Shown here: positions 6,878-15,488 of the stretch, in pieces | How positions within the stretch are numbered: the first letter of the stretch is position 1 | Layout of the letters: the number at the start of each line of letters is the position of its first letter | Assembly: GCA_964567125.1 (NCBI GenBank) | Contig: CAZMLC010000026.1 | Span: forward strand, 1-30,409 | Source of the DNA: CAZMLC01 sp964567125 | Lineage (GTDB): Bacteria; Verrucomicrobiota; Kiritimatiellia; RFP12; UBA1067 | Reading direction: 5' to 3' | Length of the DNA: 30,409 bases | The notes under the pieces: generated by a model | Databases searched by the model: none | What the model was told of the DNA's origin: nothing | Seen by the model: the letters and a program-made list of their open reading frames with translations, nothing else | Position numbers and translations under genes: made by a program

Positions 6878-9736
6878 ATGACTATGCCGAAAGCTTTTGC
6901 AGGTTATTTACTGATTGCCGCACTTGCTTCATACGGGGCTTCGGCAACAGGTTCAGACAAACTCGCGGAACGGCTGCAGAGCCCCGCAGCCAAGGCGCTC
7001 TTCACCTTTCGCAAGGAAGCGCCGGAGGTCAAAGAACACGTTCCGGGATTTCTCTGGATCGAAGCGGAAGATTTCGCCAGCTATGGCGGCTGGACCATCG
7101 ATACGCAGTTTGTAGCCTTCATGGGGTCGGCCTATCTCATCGCAGCCGGCGTCTGCACGCCGGTTGAACCGGCCCAGACAACGATCACGGTTGCGCGTCC
7201 GGGCAAATACCGGCTCTGGGCGCGCGCCATGAACTGGCATCCGCCGCAGGCACCGGGCACATTCAAGGTCGCGGTCAACGGTACGAGCGCGGAACACCGT
7301 TTCGGTGCCGCGTCGCGCCGCGTCTGGCTTTGGGAATCCGCCGGCGAATTTGATCTGCCAGCCGGGAAAACAACCCTCGCCCTTCTCGATCAGAGCGGCG
7401 CTTATGGCCGCTGCGACGCGCTTTTGCTCACCACGGATCTGCAGTATACGCCGCCGGAAGAGGCGAAGGCGTTAGATCGCGAACGCGCCCGGCTTACCGG
7501 CGTTTCGCTGGAGCCGACCGACAAAGGCACCTACGATGTCGTGGTGGTCGGTGCGGGTACGGCAGGCTGCTCGGCAGCGATTGCCGCTGCGCGCAAAGGA
7601 GCCAAGACCGTCTTGATCCAAGACCGCCCGGTTCTCGGCGGCAACGCCAGCATTGAGATGGGCGTGGGCTCGCAAGGTGCGGCCTCACATAAACGCGGCA
7701 TGCGCGAAGGCGGTATCATTGAAGAGGCCATCCGCATTACCGATAAGAATCGTTACGTGATGCTCAGCGATGCTTTTCTCGACCTCTGTCAGGCCGAAAC
7801 GAATCTGACCATTCTGCTCAACCAGCGGGTTAACAGCGTCGATATGTCCAATCCCACGACGATCGCTGCGGTTCACATGGTCAATACGCTGAACAATCAC
7901 CGCAGCCGCATCCAGGGCAAATTCTTCATTGACTGCACCGGCGACGGATGGGTGGGCTATTACGCAGGCGCAGCCTACCGCTATGGTCGTGAAAGTCGCG
8001 TCCAGACCGGCGAGCCGCTGGCCGAAGGCGGCCCTGACACGATTACCATGAGCGGCTGCATCTTTGGTCCGCACGGTCAATTCTTCCATGCCCAGAAGCG
8101 TGAGCAACCTACACCCTTTAAGGCTCCCGCATGGATGGCAAAGATCCCGGGGCCGGAAGAGTTCGGACGCCGCATCGATTCACCGAACGGCGGAAACTGG
8201 TGGCTGGAACATGAGGGAACGGTCGATGATCTCTTTGATCCTGAATTCGCCCGCGACGAACTGATCCGCATCGTCTTCGCATATTGGGATTTCCTCAAAA
8301 ACCGTCGTCCTGACAAGGAGGAATCGGCCTATTACGAATTGACGCACGTACCGATCTGGAATGCGCGCCGCGAGACGCGCCGCTTGGTGGGCGATTACGT
8401 CTTCAACCAGATGGATGCGCAGACCAACCCGCAGCTCCCCGACCGTATCGCACACGGCGGCTGGTCGCTGGACGTCCACCATCCGAAAGGGATCTACTCC
8501 GGCAAAGAGGGTCCCTACAACCATGACGCCAAGACGCAGGTGTACGGGTTCCCCTTCCGCAGCCTCTACTCGACCAATATTGTGAACCTGCTCTTCGCCG
8601 GACGCAATGTGAGCGTCACCCACGTTGCGCTGGGCACCGTGCGTGTGGAAAGCACGTTGGCGACCTTCGGACAGGCTGCCGGTACAGCCGCGGCATTCTG
8701 CTTACGGTACAACACAACCCCGCGCGGCATCTATCAGAACCACATTGCGGAGTTACAGCAGACGCTGATGCGCGATGACCAGTATATCCCGGAAATGACC
8801 AACAACGACCCTGTTGATCTGGCACGCACCGCGAAAATCGCGGCATCCAGTACAGCGACCTATACCCTCTTCGGGCAGGCGGACTACACGTATGACGGTC
8901 ATAAGCGGCTAAAGGAGCGCATCCATCCGCTCAACACGCCGCGCTTGGCGCTGATGCCCACCGGCCTTGACGGGACGATCGACAGCGTCCAGCTGCGCAT
9001 GCAATCGGAAGCGACAAAGCCCGTTGAGCTCACCGCGTTCCTCTGCGAAACCCGGAACGCCGAGGGCCTGAACGATTTGCGCGTCTGCGCGACCCGCCGC
9101 GTCACGCTGAAGCCTGCGCAGAACCAATGGGTGGTCATCCCCTTTAAAACAAAAGTAACCACGCCGTTCTTCGCGGTTTACCTCCAGCCCGCGCAAGAGG
9201 TCAGCTGGTTTATGATGAAGCAGGCGCCGCTCGGTTCGTTGCGCGCCTACGGCGGCAGCACAAACAGGATCTGGTCCACGGTGACGAGTCAATTTTATGC
9301 CATGACGACCTTCCCGGCGCGCAAACTCAGTCTGGATGTCCGTCCGGAACAGGTGATTGACGGGACCGCGCGCCAGATCGGTCAGGCCATGCACTGCTGG
9401 CAGTCCGATCCTCAGCAACCGCTGCCGCAATGGGTGCAATTCGATTTCGCGGCACCCACGACCATCAACACCGTCCACCTCTATTTCGACACCGATTTCA
9501 CGCAGTCCTGGCCGGCCATGCCGCTCGCGGCGACCTGCATCAAGGATTATACGTTGCAGGCCCGCGATGCGCAAAACGCCTGGCAGACGCTCGCCGTTGT
9601 TCAGGATAACGTCCAGCGGCATCGCATCCATCGGATTGCACCGACCACCGCGCGCCAATTCCGCGTGCTGGTTACGGCCACCCATGGAAGTCCTTTCGCC
9701 CGCATTTTCGAAGTACGCTTTTATAACGAAAAATAA
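6878..9736 (+). CDS. Secreted FAD-dependent oxidoreductase with carbohydrate-binding-like flanks
   Basis: This 952-residue protein starts with a signal peptide (about 1-23, ending ASA). Residues 55-190 form a beta-rich domain resembling those N-terminal to polysaccharide-active enzymes (WIEAEDFASYGGW, then GKYRLWARAMNW). An FAD-dependent oxidoreductase core follows (about 218-640), with the dinucleotide motif VVVGAGTAGCSAA at 222-234 and PVLGGNASIEMGV. This core belongs to the FAD family often annotated in PVC and Bacteroidetes genomes as xanthan-lyase-like. A later beta-rich part leads to a C-terminal F5/8C (discoidin)-like domain at about 820-952 (VIDGT, then WVQFDFAAP, ending EVRFYN). The likely role is oxidation of an extracytoplasmic sugar or glycan, but that is inference. 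The start could also be ATG 6884. There is no clear ribosome binding site. Confidence 0.88.
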   Translation: MTMPKAFAGYLLIAALASYGASATGSDKLAERLQSPAAKALFTFRKEAPEVKEHVPGFLWIEAEDFASYGGWTIDTQFVAFMGSAYLIAAGVCTPVEPAQTTITVARPGKYRLWARAMNWHPPQAPGTFKVAVNGTSAEHRFGAASRRVWLWESAGEFDLPAGKTTLALLDQSGAYGRCDALLLTTDLQYTPPEEAKALDRERARLTGVSLEPTDKGTYDVVVVGAGTAGCSAAIAAARKGAKTVLIQDRPVLGGNASIEMGVGSQGAASHKRGMREGGIIEEAIRITDKNRYVMLSDAFLDLCQAETNLTILLNQRVNSVDMSNPTTIAAVHMVNTLNNHRSRIQGKFFIDCTGDGWVGYYAGAAYRYGRESRVQTGEPLAEGGPDTITMSGCIFGPHGQFFHAQKREQPTPFKAPAWMAKIPGPEEFGRRIDSPNGGNWWLEHEGTVDDLFDPEFARDELIRIVFAYWDFLKNRRPDKEESAYYELTHVPIWNARRETRRLVGDYVFNQMDAQTNPQLPDRIAHGGWSLDVHHPKGIYSGKEGPYNHDAKTQVYGFPFRSLYSTNIVNLLFAGRNVSVTHVALGTVRVESTLATFGQAAGTAAAFCLRYNTTPRGIYQNHIAELQQTLMRDDQYIPEMTNNDPVDLARTAKIAASSTATYTLFGQADYTYDGHKRLKERIHPLNTPRLALMPTGLDGTIDSVQLRMQSEATKPVELTAFLCETRNAEGLNDLRVCATRRVTLKPAQNQWVVIPFKTKVTTPFFAVYLQPAQEVSWFMMKQAPLGSLRAYGGSTNRIWSTVTSQFYAMTTFPARKLSLDVRPEQVIDGTARQIGQAMHCWQSDPQQPLPQWVQFDFAAPTTINTVHLYFDTDFTQSWPAMPLAATCIKDYTLQARDAQNAWQTLAVVQDNVQRHRIHRIAPTTARQFRVLVTATHGSPFARIFEVRFYNEK

Positions 9737-9780
9737 GATTTCCGCTTAAAAAAAGGCTGTTGTACTATTTTTGCCCAGCC

Positions 9781-9808
9781 CTAACATAATTCTAACTTAA
9801 CATGAACA
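9781..9808 (+). promoter_or_regulatory. Pho-box-like direct repeats (11-bp period)
   Basis: CTAACA at 9781, CTAACT at 9792 and TGAACA at 9803 recur exactly every 11 bp, with AT-rich spacers. This is the period of PhoB/PhoP-family sites, and the unit resembles the TTAACA repeats bound by Bacillus PhoP. The block ends 11 bases before a -10 element at 9820-9825, the spacing expected for an activator replacing a -35. A further CTAACA is at 9824. The downstream gene is a phosphate transporter. Confidence 0.45.
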
Positions 9809-9825
9809 TATTGAAACGATATACT
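9797..9825 (+). promoter_or_regulatory. Sigma70-type promoter of the first Na/Pi transporter
   Basis: TTAACA (9797-9802, 5/6) and TATACT (9820-9825, 5/6) are separated by 17 bases. The -35 lies within the 11-bp-period repeats. A strong ribosome binding site GGAGG (9841-9845) follows before the ATG at 9852. Confidence 0.6.
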
Positions 9826-9851
9826 AACAAACATAAAACAGGAGGAACCAA

Positions 9852-12269
9852 ATGGGGTTTGGCAAGTGGGTTGCATGTGGATTTCTGAGTGTCGCACTGA
9901 TTTTTACCGATGGCTGTAAGCGGAATACGGCAGAGCTCGTTCCTGATAAAATTGTTCCGATCACAGCAGAAACAATCCTTGGTCAACCTGGCGAAAAACT
10001 CAGCAAAGCCTGTTGCGTCGAGTTGATGAGCAAAACCATTCCGGGGTTTCTCGGCGGTTCAGGCAACGCCTACCCCATTGAGGGCGTTACGCTTCAGGCC
10101 ATTCCCTCTGATCCGTCGTCAGGACTCACCGTGACACCCGCAGAGGTCGTCACCGCAGCCGGGGGCTATGCGAGTTTTGATGTCCAGCTCGGCAAGAACT
10201 TCGGGGATCAGTACCTTGACATTGTCTGTAAAGAGCTCCCGAGTGTTCGGCAGCGTATCCGTTTTGTGGCCGGCGTCGCCATCTCGAACAACAAGCAGGA
10301 AGTCACCTCCGGCGAGACAACCCCCCAGCCGATCCGCGTCCGACTGAGCAATGCCGATGGATCAGCCATCACCAATGAGCCCGTCTTCTTCACCCTCTCC
10401 AAGCAGCCAGGCAAGGGCGGCCGGCTCTCTCAATCCATGGTTCAGACGGATACGAACGGCATTGCCGAAGTCACGCTTAAAACGGACTCTGAAGCAACCG
10501 GCACGTATGAAGTGCGCGCCGAGATCGCCGATGCAGCGAAACGCCTCGTCATCCGCCCGATTTTCATCCACGCTGCAGCGCTCAATCTCATGGGCCTCTT
10601 TATTGCGGTCTTTGGCGCTTTAGCGATTTTTATTTTCGGCATGACCCTGATGTCGGATGGCTTGCAGCAGGTGGCGGGCAGCAAGATGAAAACCGCACTG
10701 GCCTTCATTACGCGCAACCGTGTCACGGCGATTCTGGCGGGTACGGTGATCACCTCGATCATCCAGTCGTCCAGCGCCACCACGGTCATGACGGTGGGCT
10801 TCGTCAATGCAGGGTTGCTCTCCCTGAAACAGGCCATTGGCGTGGTCTTCGGCGCGAACATCGGCACCACGGTGACCGGCCAGATGGTCTCTCTTAACCT
10901 CGACAATCTCGCCTTCCCCTCGATTATGCTCGGTACGGTGATGTTGCTTGTCTGCCGGCGCGTCGTCTTGCAGGGCATCGCACGCACCATTCTGGGCTTC
11001 GGGCTGCTCTTCTTCGGAATGACCTTGATGTCCGATGAATTGAAAAGCGTCAGCAACTTCCCCTCGTTCGTCGCCTTCTTCCAGATGTTTGACTGCACAC
11101 CGACCACCGTGGGCGGGTATATGCCACTCAAGGCTGTTTTGGGCTCTATCGGGATCGGTACGCTGGTCACGATGGCGGTGCAGTCCAGTTCCGCCACGAT
11201 TGGCTTAACCATCGCCTTAGCCAACAGCGGATTGCTCAACTTCTGGACCGCGTTTCCGATTGTTCTCGGTGACAATATCGGCACAACCATTACGGCGATT
11301 CTGGCCGCGATGAACGCTAATCGGGTCGCCAAGCAGACTGCGCTCGCCCACTCGCTCTTCAACATCATCGGCACAGTCATCATGGTGGTTCTCTTCTATA
11401 TCCCATATAAACAGATACCCTGTTTCTTCTACTTCGTCGACTCGCTCACCTCCGGCAGCGTCTTCCTCGGCGAAAACCTGGGCCGTCACGTCGCCATGGC
11501 GCACACGCTCTTCAACGTCACAAATGTGATTGTGCTGACCTCGTTTATCAGCACGCTGGCATGGCTCTGCCAACGCATCATTCCCAATAACAACGCACCA
11601 GATGTTGTTACCAAGCTTGAGCCCCACTTGTTGAATACGCCATCGCTCGCATTGACCTGCGTCATCAACGCGCTGGCCGATATGACGGAAAAATCATGGC
11701 GGCTTTCGATTGATGTCCTCCGCAACTGCAAGTGCGGGGCATCGATCGCCGTCGAACGCGTCAAAGCGACCGAAGATGAAGTTGACCGCATGCAAATCGA
11801 GATCATGGACTACCTTGTGAAGTTAACGCGCAAGGAATTAACGGAAGAGCAGGCGGCGATCATTCCTGCCCTGATGCACTGCATCAACGACGCGGAACGC
11901 ATCTCCGATCTCGCGTACCTGGTCGCTCGCAGTGAAGCCTTCCAAAAACGCTCCAACGTCTTCTCTCAGGACGCGCTTAACGAACTTCAAGGTCTCCTCG
12001 ACAAAGCCGATGCGATTGCGCATATGACCTTAGATTCGATTCGGTCAAACCATCCGATTGGCGCCGCCAAAGCCATTGATATCTTGAAACATGACATCAA
12101 GGCGCTGGCACAAAAAGCAGCCCAGGCTCATATGGAACGCATCAAGAGGGGCGTGTGCAAACCGGAACTCGGCATGGCGCATGTGGAAATCATCGCGGCG
12201 ATTAACAATATCGTCCGCCATCTCGAGAATATCGCGCAACGCACAGACGAGATCGTCGTATCGGTCTAA
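9852..12269 (+). CDS. Na/Pi cotransporter with N-terminal Ig-like domains and PhoU-like tail
   Basis: This is an 805-residue NptA/PNaS-family transporter with an unusual N-terminus. Residues 1-22 look like a signal or lipoprotein-type leader (Cys22 after FTDG, an imperfect lipobox). About 30-140 and 141-238 look like two tandem Ig-like domains; the second resembles Big-1 (TDTNGIAEVTLKT at 199-211). The membrane part (about 245-580) holds the duplicated family motif: QSSSATT at 305-311 with GANIGTT at 334-340, and QSSSATI at 444-450 with GDNIGTT at 473-479. A cytoplasmic PhoU-like helical domain occupies about 620-800. It should import phosphate with sodium. The Ig-like part would be extracytoplasmic, perhaps contacting the cell wall, outer membrane or a ligand; that is inference. 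The start has GGAGG at 9841-9845. It has its own promoter with Pho-box-like repeats. Confidence 0.9.
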   Translation: MGFGKWVACGFLSVALIFTDGCKRNTAELVPDKIVPITAETILGQPGEKLSKACCVELMSKTIPGFLGGSGNAYPIEGVTLQAIPSDPSSGLTVTPAEVVTAAGGYASFDVQLGKNFGDQYLDIVCKELPSVRQRIRFVAGVAISNNKQEVTSGETTPQPIRVRLSNADGSAITNEPVFFTLSKQPGKGGRLSQSMVQTDTNGIAEVTLKTDSEATGTYEVRAEIADAAKRLVIRPIFIHAAALNLMGLFIAVFGALAIFIFGMTLMSDGLQQVAGSKMKTALAFITRNRVTAILAGTVITSIIQSSSATTVMTVGFVNAGLLSLKQAIGVVFGANIGTTVTGQMVSLNLDNLAFPSIMLGTVMLLVCRRVVLQGIARTILGFGLLFFGMTLMSDELKSVSNFPSFVAFFQMFDCTPTTVGGYMPLKAVLGSIGIGTLVTMAVQSSSATIGLTIALANSGLLNFWTAFPIVLGDNIGTTITAILAAMNANRVAKQTALAHSLFNIIGTVIMVVLFYIPYKQIPCFFYFVDSLTSGSVFLGENLGRHVAMAHTLFNVTNVIVLTSFISTLAWLCQRIIPNNNAPDVVTKLEPHLLNTPSLALTCVINALADMTEKSWRLSIDVLRNCKCGASIAVERVKATEDEVDRMQIEIMDYLVKLTRKELTEEQAAIIPALMHCINDAERISDLAYLVARSEAFQKRSNVFSQDALNELQGLLDKADAIAHMTLDSIRSNHPIGAAKAIDILKHDIKALAQKAAQAHMERIKRGVCKPELGMAHVEIIAAINNIVRHLENIAQRTDEIVVSV

Positions 12270-12347
12270 ACCGGTGTCATGAATGATGGAGGCAACACGC
12301 CCCACTTCTGCGGATTCTCCACGTTGAAAATCAAAGTTCCAAACCGC

Positions 12348-13523
12348 TCAATGGCCGGAAACGAACCCTAGCTCTTTGGCGGCAGCGGCTTGGAAGGCGC
12401 GGCGGACTTCCGACGCATCCGCGTTCGGGAAGTTCGCGCGCTGCACCATCAGCACGTAGGCCACCCGGCGGACCGGGTCGATCCATGCCTGCGTGCCGAA
12501 CGCGCCGCCGTGGCCGAAAGTGCCGGGCGAGAGCATGGCCGTCACCCCTTGCGGTTGACGCACGACGCCACAACCGAGGCCCCACGCCATCCCGTCGACG
12601 AACCCCGTCCTCAACGCGCCGCTCTGAATCGACGAAAAGGCCGCCACCGCTTCAGGCGAAAGGATCCGCCTGCCGCTGAGCGCGCCGCGGTTGAGCAACA
12701 TCTGACAGAAACGACCGTAGTCGCCGGCCGTCGAATACAGCCCGCCGTTCGCGGCAGGATAACGACTGTTTCCCCGCGCATAATCGAAGATCGGAAAGAC
12801 GCGCTTTTCCTCCAGTCGTCCAGCCACGCGCTGATACGTTTTCGCGATCCGCGCCTGCTGGATCATATCCGGATAGAACGTCGTGTCCTTCATGCCGAGG
12901 GGGCGGAACAGCCGCTCCTCAAGAAAATCGGGCAACGACTTGCCGGAAACGACTTCCACAATTCGTCCCAGGGCGTTAATCCCGGCCTGGCTATACTGCC
13001 AGCGCTCGCCCGGCAGGCTTTTCAGCGGCTTGGTCGCGTAGTGCGGCACCAGTTCGGCTAGCGTGCGCGTTGCGAGCGCCTCCGTTTCGGTCGGTTCGGA
13101 CAAGCCTGAGGTGTGCGCCAGCAGGTGCTTCAGCGTCGGATTTCCACTCCGGCCGTCGGCGGTCTTCAGCCCCACCAGCGCCGGCAGGTATTTTGATGCC
13201 GGATCGTCGACCGACAGTTTACCCTCGTCCTGAAGCATCAGGATCGCGCAGCTGACAACCGGCTTGGTCATCGATGCGATCCAGAATATCGCATCTTTCT
13301 CCATGGGTTTCTTGGCGGCCAGATCGGCGTGTCCGCAGACGGCGAAATGAACCGCGCGGTCCGGCTTCAGAACTAACGACACCGCCCCCGCGATTTCGCC
13401 GGCGTCGACCTGCGCCTGAATCGCTTCCGTCACCGTCTTCATCTCCACCGCGGGCTCTCCCGACCATCCAGCCAAGCCTGAAAACGCAAACACTAAGACC
13501 CCGATCCCTTTTCCGATCTTCAT
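12348..13523 (-). CDS. Secreted beta-lactamase-fold serine hydrolase (class C/esterase type)
   Basis: The 391-residue protein has a signal peptide (about 1-22) and the serine beta-lactamase/DD-peptidase fold. The nucleophile motif SMTK is at 84-87. The second motif is Y177-S-Q179, where most relatives have YxN. A GHGG segment (FGHGGAFGT) occupies the third-motif place. The segment LKHLLAHTSGL is typical of the EstB/AmpC-like family. It may act on peptidoglycan peptides, esters or D-amino-acid compounds; true beta-lactamase activity cannot be claimed. I chose ATG 13523 (ribosome binding site GGGGAG upstream) over an in-frame ATG at 13634, because a strong promoter at 13637-13664 would place transcription start downstream of the longer start. 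It converges on the transporter ending at 12269. Confidence 0.88.
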   Translation of the reverse strand: MKIGKGIGVLVFAFSGLAGWSGEPAVEMKTVTEAIQAQVDAGEIAGAVSLVLKPDRAVHFAVCGHADLAAKKPMEKDAIFWIASMTKPVVSCAILMLQDEGKLSVDDPASKYLPALVGLKTADGRSGNPTLKHLLAHTSGLSEPTETEALATRTLAELVPHYATKPLKSLPGERWQYSQAGINALGRIVEVVSGKSLPDFLEERLFRPLGMKDTTFYPDMIQQARIAKTYQRVAGRLEEKRVFPIFDYARGNSRYPAANGGLYSTAGDYGRFCQMLLNRGALSGRRILSPEAVAAFSSIQSGALRTGFVDGMAWGLGCGVVRQPQGVTAMLSPGTFGHGGAFGTQAWIDPVRRVAYVLMVQRANFPNADASEVRRAFQAAAAKELGFVSGH

Positions 13524-13636
13524 ATAAAACGCTCCCCTGTTTAAGACGCCTTCGCACGGTTCAACGCAGGTTCCTGAAAGCCGCAGACGGACCGTGATAC
13601 AGCCGACGACATGCCGTAACCTGATTGAAATCATGT

Positions 13637-13664
13637 ATCATACGGGAGGAAACAAGAATGTCAA
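13637..13664 (-). promoter_or_regulatory. Strong sigma70-type promoter for the serine hydrolase
   Basis: On the - strand TTGACA (13664-13659, 6/6) and TATGAT (13642-13637, 5/6) are separated by 16 bases. Transcription would begin near 13630, giving a leader of about 107 bases before ATG 13523. Confidence 0.7.
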
Positions 13665-13782
13665 GCCCCGTCCCCAAAATAATCGAGTCTCAGGGCCGTT
13701 CGCCTGCAGCCTCCATACGCATAAAAAAGAAAAACAAGGCGCGTGACCGTGCAACCCCGAGGGCGCGCAGCGGTGGGTATGC

Positions 13783-13799
13783 CTAACAATTCTCTAATA
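13783..13799 (+). promoter_or_regulatory. Pho-box-like repeat pair upstream of the second Na/Pi transporter
   Basis: CTAACA (13783-13788) and CTAATA (13794-13799) are spaced exactly 11 bp start to start, as in the repeats before the first transporter. The only good -10 (TATACT, 13828-13833) is about 28 bases further on, longer than the usual Pho-box spacing, so the call is tentative. Confidence 0.35.
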
Positions 13800-13841
13800 T
13801 TTCCTTTTCCACGCGAAGCGGTTTTTCTATACTTTATAGGC

Positions 13842-15479
13842 ATGAATGATTATGTCTCGATGGCTTCACTGGTGATTGGTGGATTGGCTCTTTTTTTACT
13901 GGGCATGAAGTATATGTCGGAGGGGATGCAAGGTGTTGCAGGCGCCCGTCTCCGAAAAATGATCGCCAGTGTGACAGATAATCGTATCAAGGCCTGTCTG
14001 ACCGGCACAGCGGTCACCAGCATCATTCAGTCGAGCTCGGTCACGTCCGTGATGGTCATCTCCATGGTCGATGCGGGCTTGATGTCCCTCCAGCAGGCCA
14101 TCGGCGTCATCCTCGGCGCGGATATCGGCACCACCATGACGGCATGGATCGTCGCGCTCGATGTCGTCAAATACGGCCTTCCCATGATGGGACTCGCCAC
14201 CTTCTTCTTCCTCTTTGCCAAGAAAGATCGCGTCCGCTACACCGCGATGCTGATCACAGGGTTGGGCATGGTCTTCTATGGCCTTGAGCTGATGAAGAAC
14301 GGGCTTTTGCCCATTCGCGACAGCAAGGAGATCATCACCTGGTTCGCCTCCTTTGAACCGACCTCTGTTTTCGGTGTGATCAAGTGTGTCCTGGTAGGCT
14401 CGGTCGTGACCGCGATTGTGCAGTCGAGTTCCGCCACGGTTGGAATAACCATTACGCTGGCGCGCACGGGCATGATCGATCTCGACACCTCGGCTGCCTT
14501 GGTCCTCGGACAGAACATTGGCACCACCATGACCGCAGCACTCGCCGCGCTCGGCGCAACGCGCGCGGGCGTGCGCACAGCCTATGCGCATATCTTCTCT
14601 AAGATCGTTGGCGTCCTGCTGATCATCCCCTTCTTCTTCCCATACATGCGGATGATCAAGTACCTCTCACGTCATATTCCGGATATTGCGACACAAATCG
14701 CGCTCTCGCATACCCTCTTCAATATCCTGCTCGTGCTCTTCTTCCTGCCGCTCATCGGGGTGCTAGCCCGTTTCTTGATCCGTGTCTTTCCCGATTCCGC
14801 GACACCTGAGACGCGCCACCTCTGTTACTTCGACAATCACATGATCCAAACGCCGGTGCTCGCGATGCAACAATCCGCGAACGAAATCTTACGCATGCGC
14901 GATATCTGCCAGGGAATGATGGTCAGTCTGCGTACAACGTGGACCAACCGCGACCGCGATGAGGTCCGCGAACAAGCGATCTTCAAAGCGGAAGACAACC
15001 TCGATGCCATGCAAACCGAGATCGTCACCTTTCTCAGTCATATCCTCACCACCGAATTACCACAGGAGCAGATGAATGAGGCGCGCATGCAGTTGCGCCT
15101 TGCCGATGAGTACGAGTCTGTCAGCGACTATATCGCGGCACTGGAAAAACTGATTATCCGCCAGAAGCAGAAAAACATCGCAATCTCGGAATGCGGTCAG
15201 AAGCACATCCTGTCCCTGCATGACGCCGTCGATAACTACCTCAAGCAACTCGGCGAGTGCGTGGCCAACTCGGATTGTGACGTCTATCAGAAACTCAAGA
15301 CGGAGAGCGACCGGATCACCGGACTCTTTAAAGAATATCGCCAGCAGAGCATGGACCGCCTCGCGGCAGGCGTGACCTCTCCCGTCTCCTGCGTCTATAT
15401 CATGGATGCGCTGCACGATTACCGCAAAATCAAAGACCACGGGCTCAACATCACCGAGATGCTCTCCAATATTCGCTGA
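13842..15479 (+). CDS. Na/Pi cotransporter with PhoU-like C-terminal domain
   Basis: This 545-residue NptA/PNaS-family transporter is the compact paralogue of the gene at 9852. It lacks the N-terminal Ig-like region and begins directly with the first membrane helix (SLVIGGLALFLLGMKYMSEG). The duplicated motifs are QSSSVTS at 63-69 with GADIGTT at 92-98, and QSSSATV at 194-200 with GQNIGTT further on. The first repeat has Val where Ala is usual. A helical PhoU-like domain of about 190 residues forms the C-terminus, probably cytoplasmic. It should mediate sodium-driven phosphate uptake. The start is uncertain: ATG 13842 fits the family but has no clear ribosome binding site and lies only 8 bases after a TATACT, so the transcript may be nearly leaderless. 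ATG 13779 would put the repeats inside the gene. It converges with the Hsp20-like gene, 9 bases apart. Confidence 0.9.
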   Translation: MNDYVSMASLVIGGLALFLLGMKYMSEGMQGVAGARLRKMIASVTDNRIKACLTGTAVTSIIQSSSVTSVMVISMVDAGLMSLQQAIGVILGADIGTTMTAWIVALDVVKYGLPMMGLATFFFLFAKKDRVRYTAMLITGLGMVFYGLELMKNGLLPIRDSKEIITWFASFEPTSVFGVIKCVLVGSVVTAIVQSSSATVGITITLARTGMIDLDTSAALVLGQNIGTTMTAALAALGATRAGVRTAYAHIFSKIVGVLLIIPFFFPYMRMIKYLSRHIPDIATQIALSHTLFNILLVLFFLPLIGVLARFLIRVFPDSATPETRHLCYFDNHMIQTPVLAMQQSANEILRMRDICQGMMVSLRTTWTNRDRDEVREQAIFKAEDNLDAMQTEIVTFLSHILTTELPQEQMNEARMQLRLADEYESVSDYIAALEKLIIRQKQKNIAISECGQKHILSLHDAVDNYLKQLGECVANSDCDVYQKLKTESDRITGLFKEYRQQSMDRLAAGVTSPVSCVYIMDALHDYRKIKDHGLNITEMLSNIR

Positions 15480-15488
15480 ACCAGACGA

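Larger units (their letters stand above)
13524..13841. other. Divergent intergenic region between serine hydrolase and second Na/Pi transporter
   Basis: This 318-base gap contains no convincing gene. It holds a strong promoter reading left, two CTAA-type repeats with an 11-bp period reading right, and a TATACT at 13828-13833 just before the transporter ATG. In-frame extensions of both flanking genes into it are rejected in favour of starts at 13523 and 13842. Confidence 0.7.

Noticed and set aside
9737..9780. Stem-loop after the FAD oxidoreductase (GGCTG/CAGCC)
   Set aside because: Only five pairs with a long loop and no T run.
13524..13634. N-terminal extension of the serine hydrolase
   Set aside because: It would place the start upstream of the predicted transcription start and in front of a normal signal peptide.
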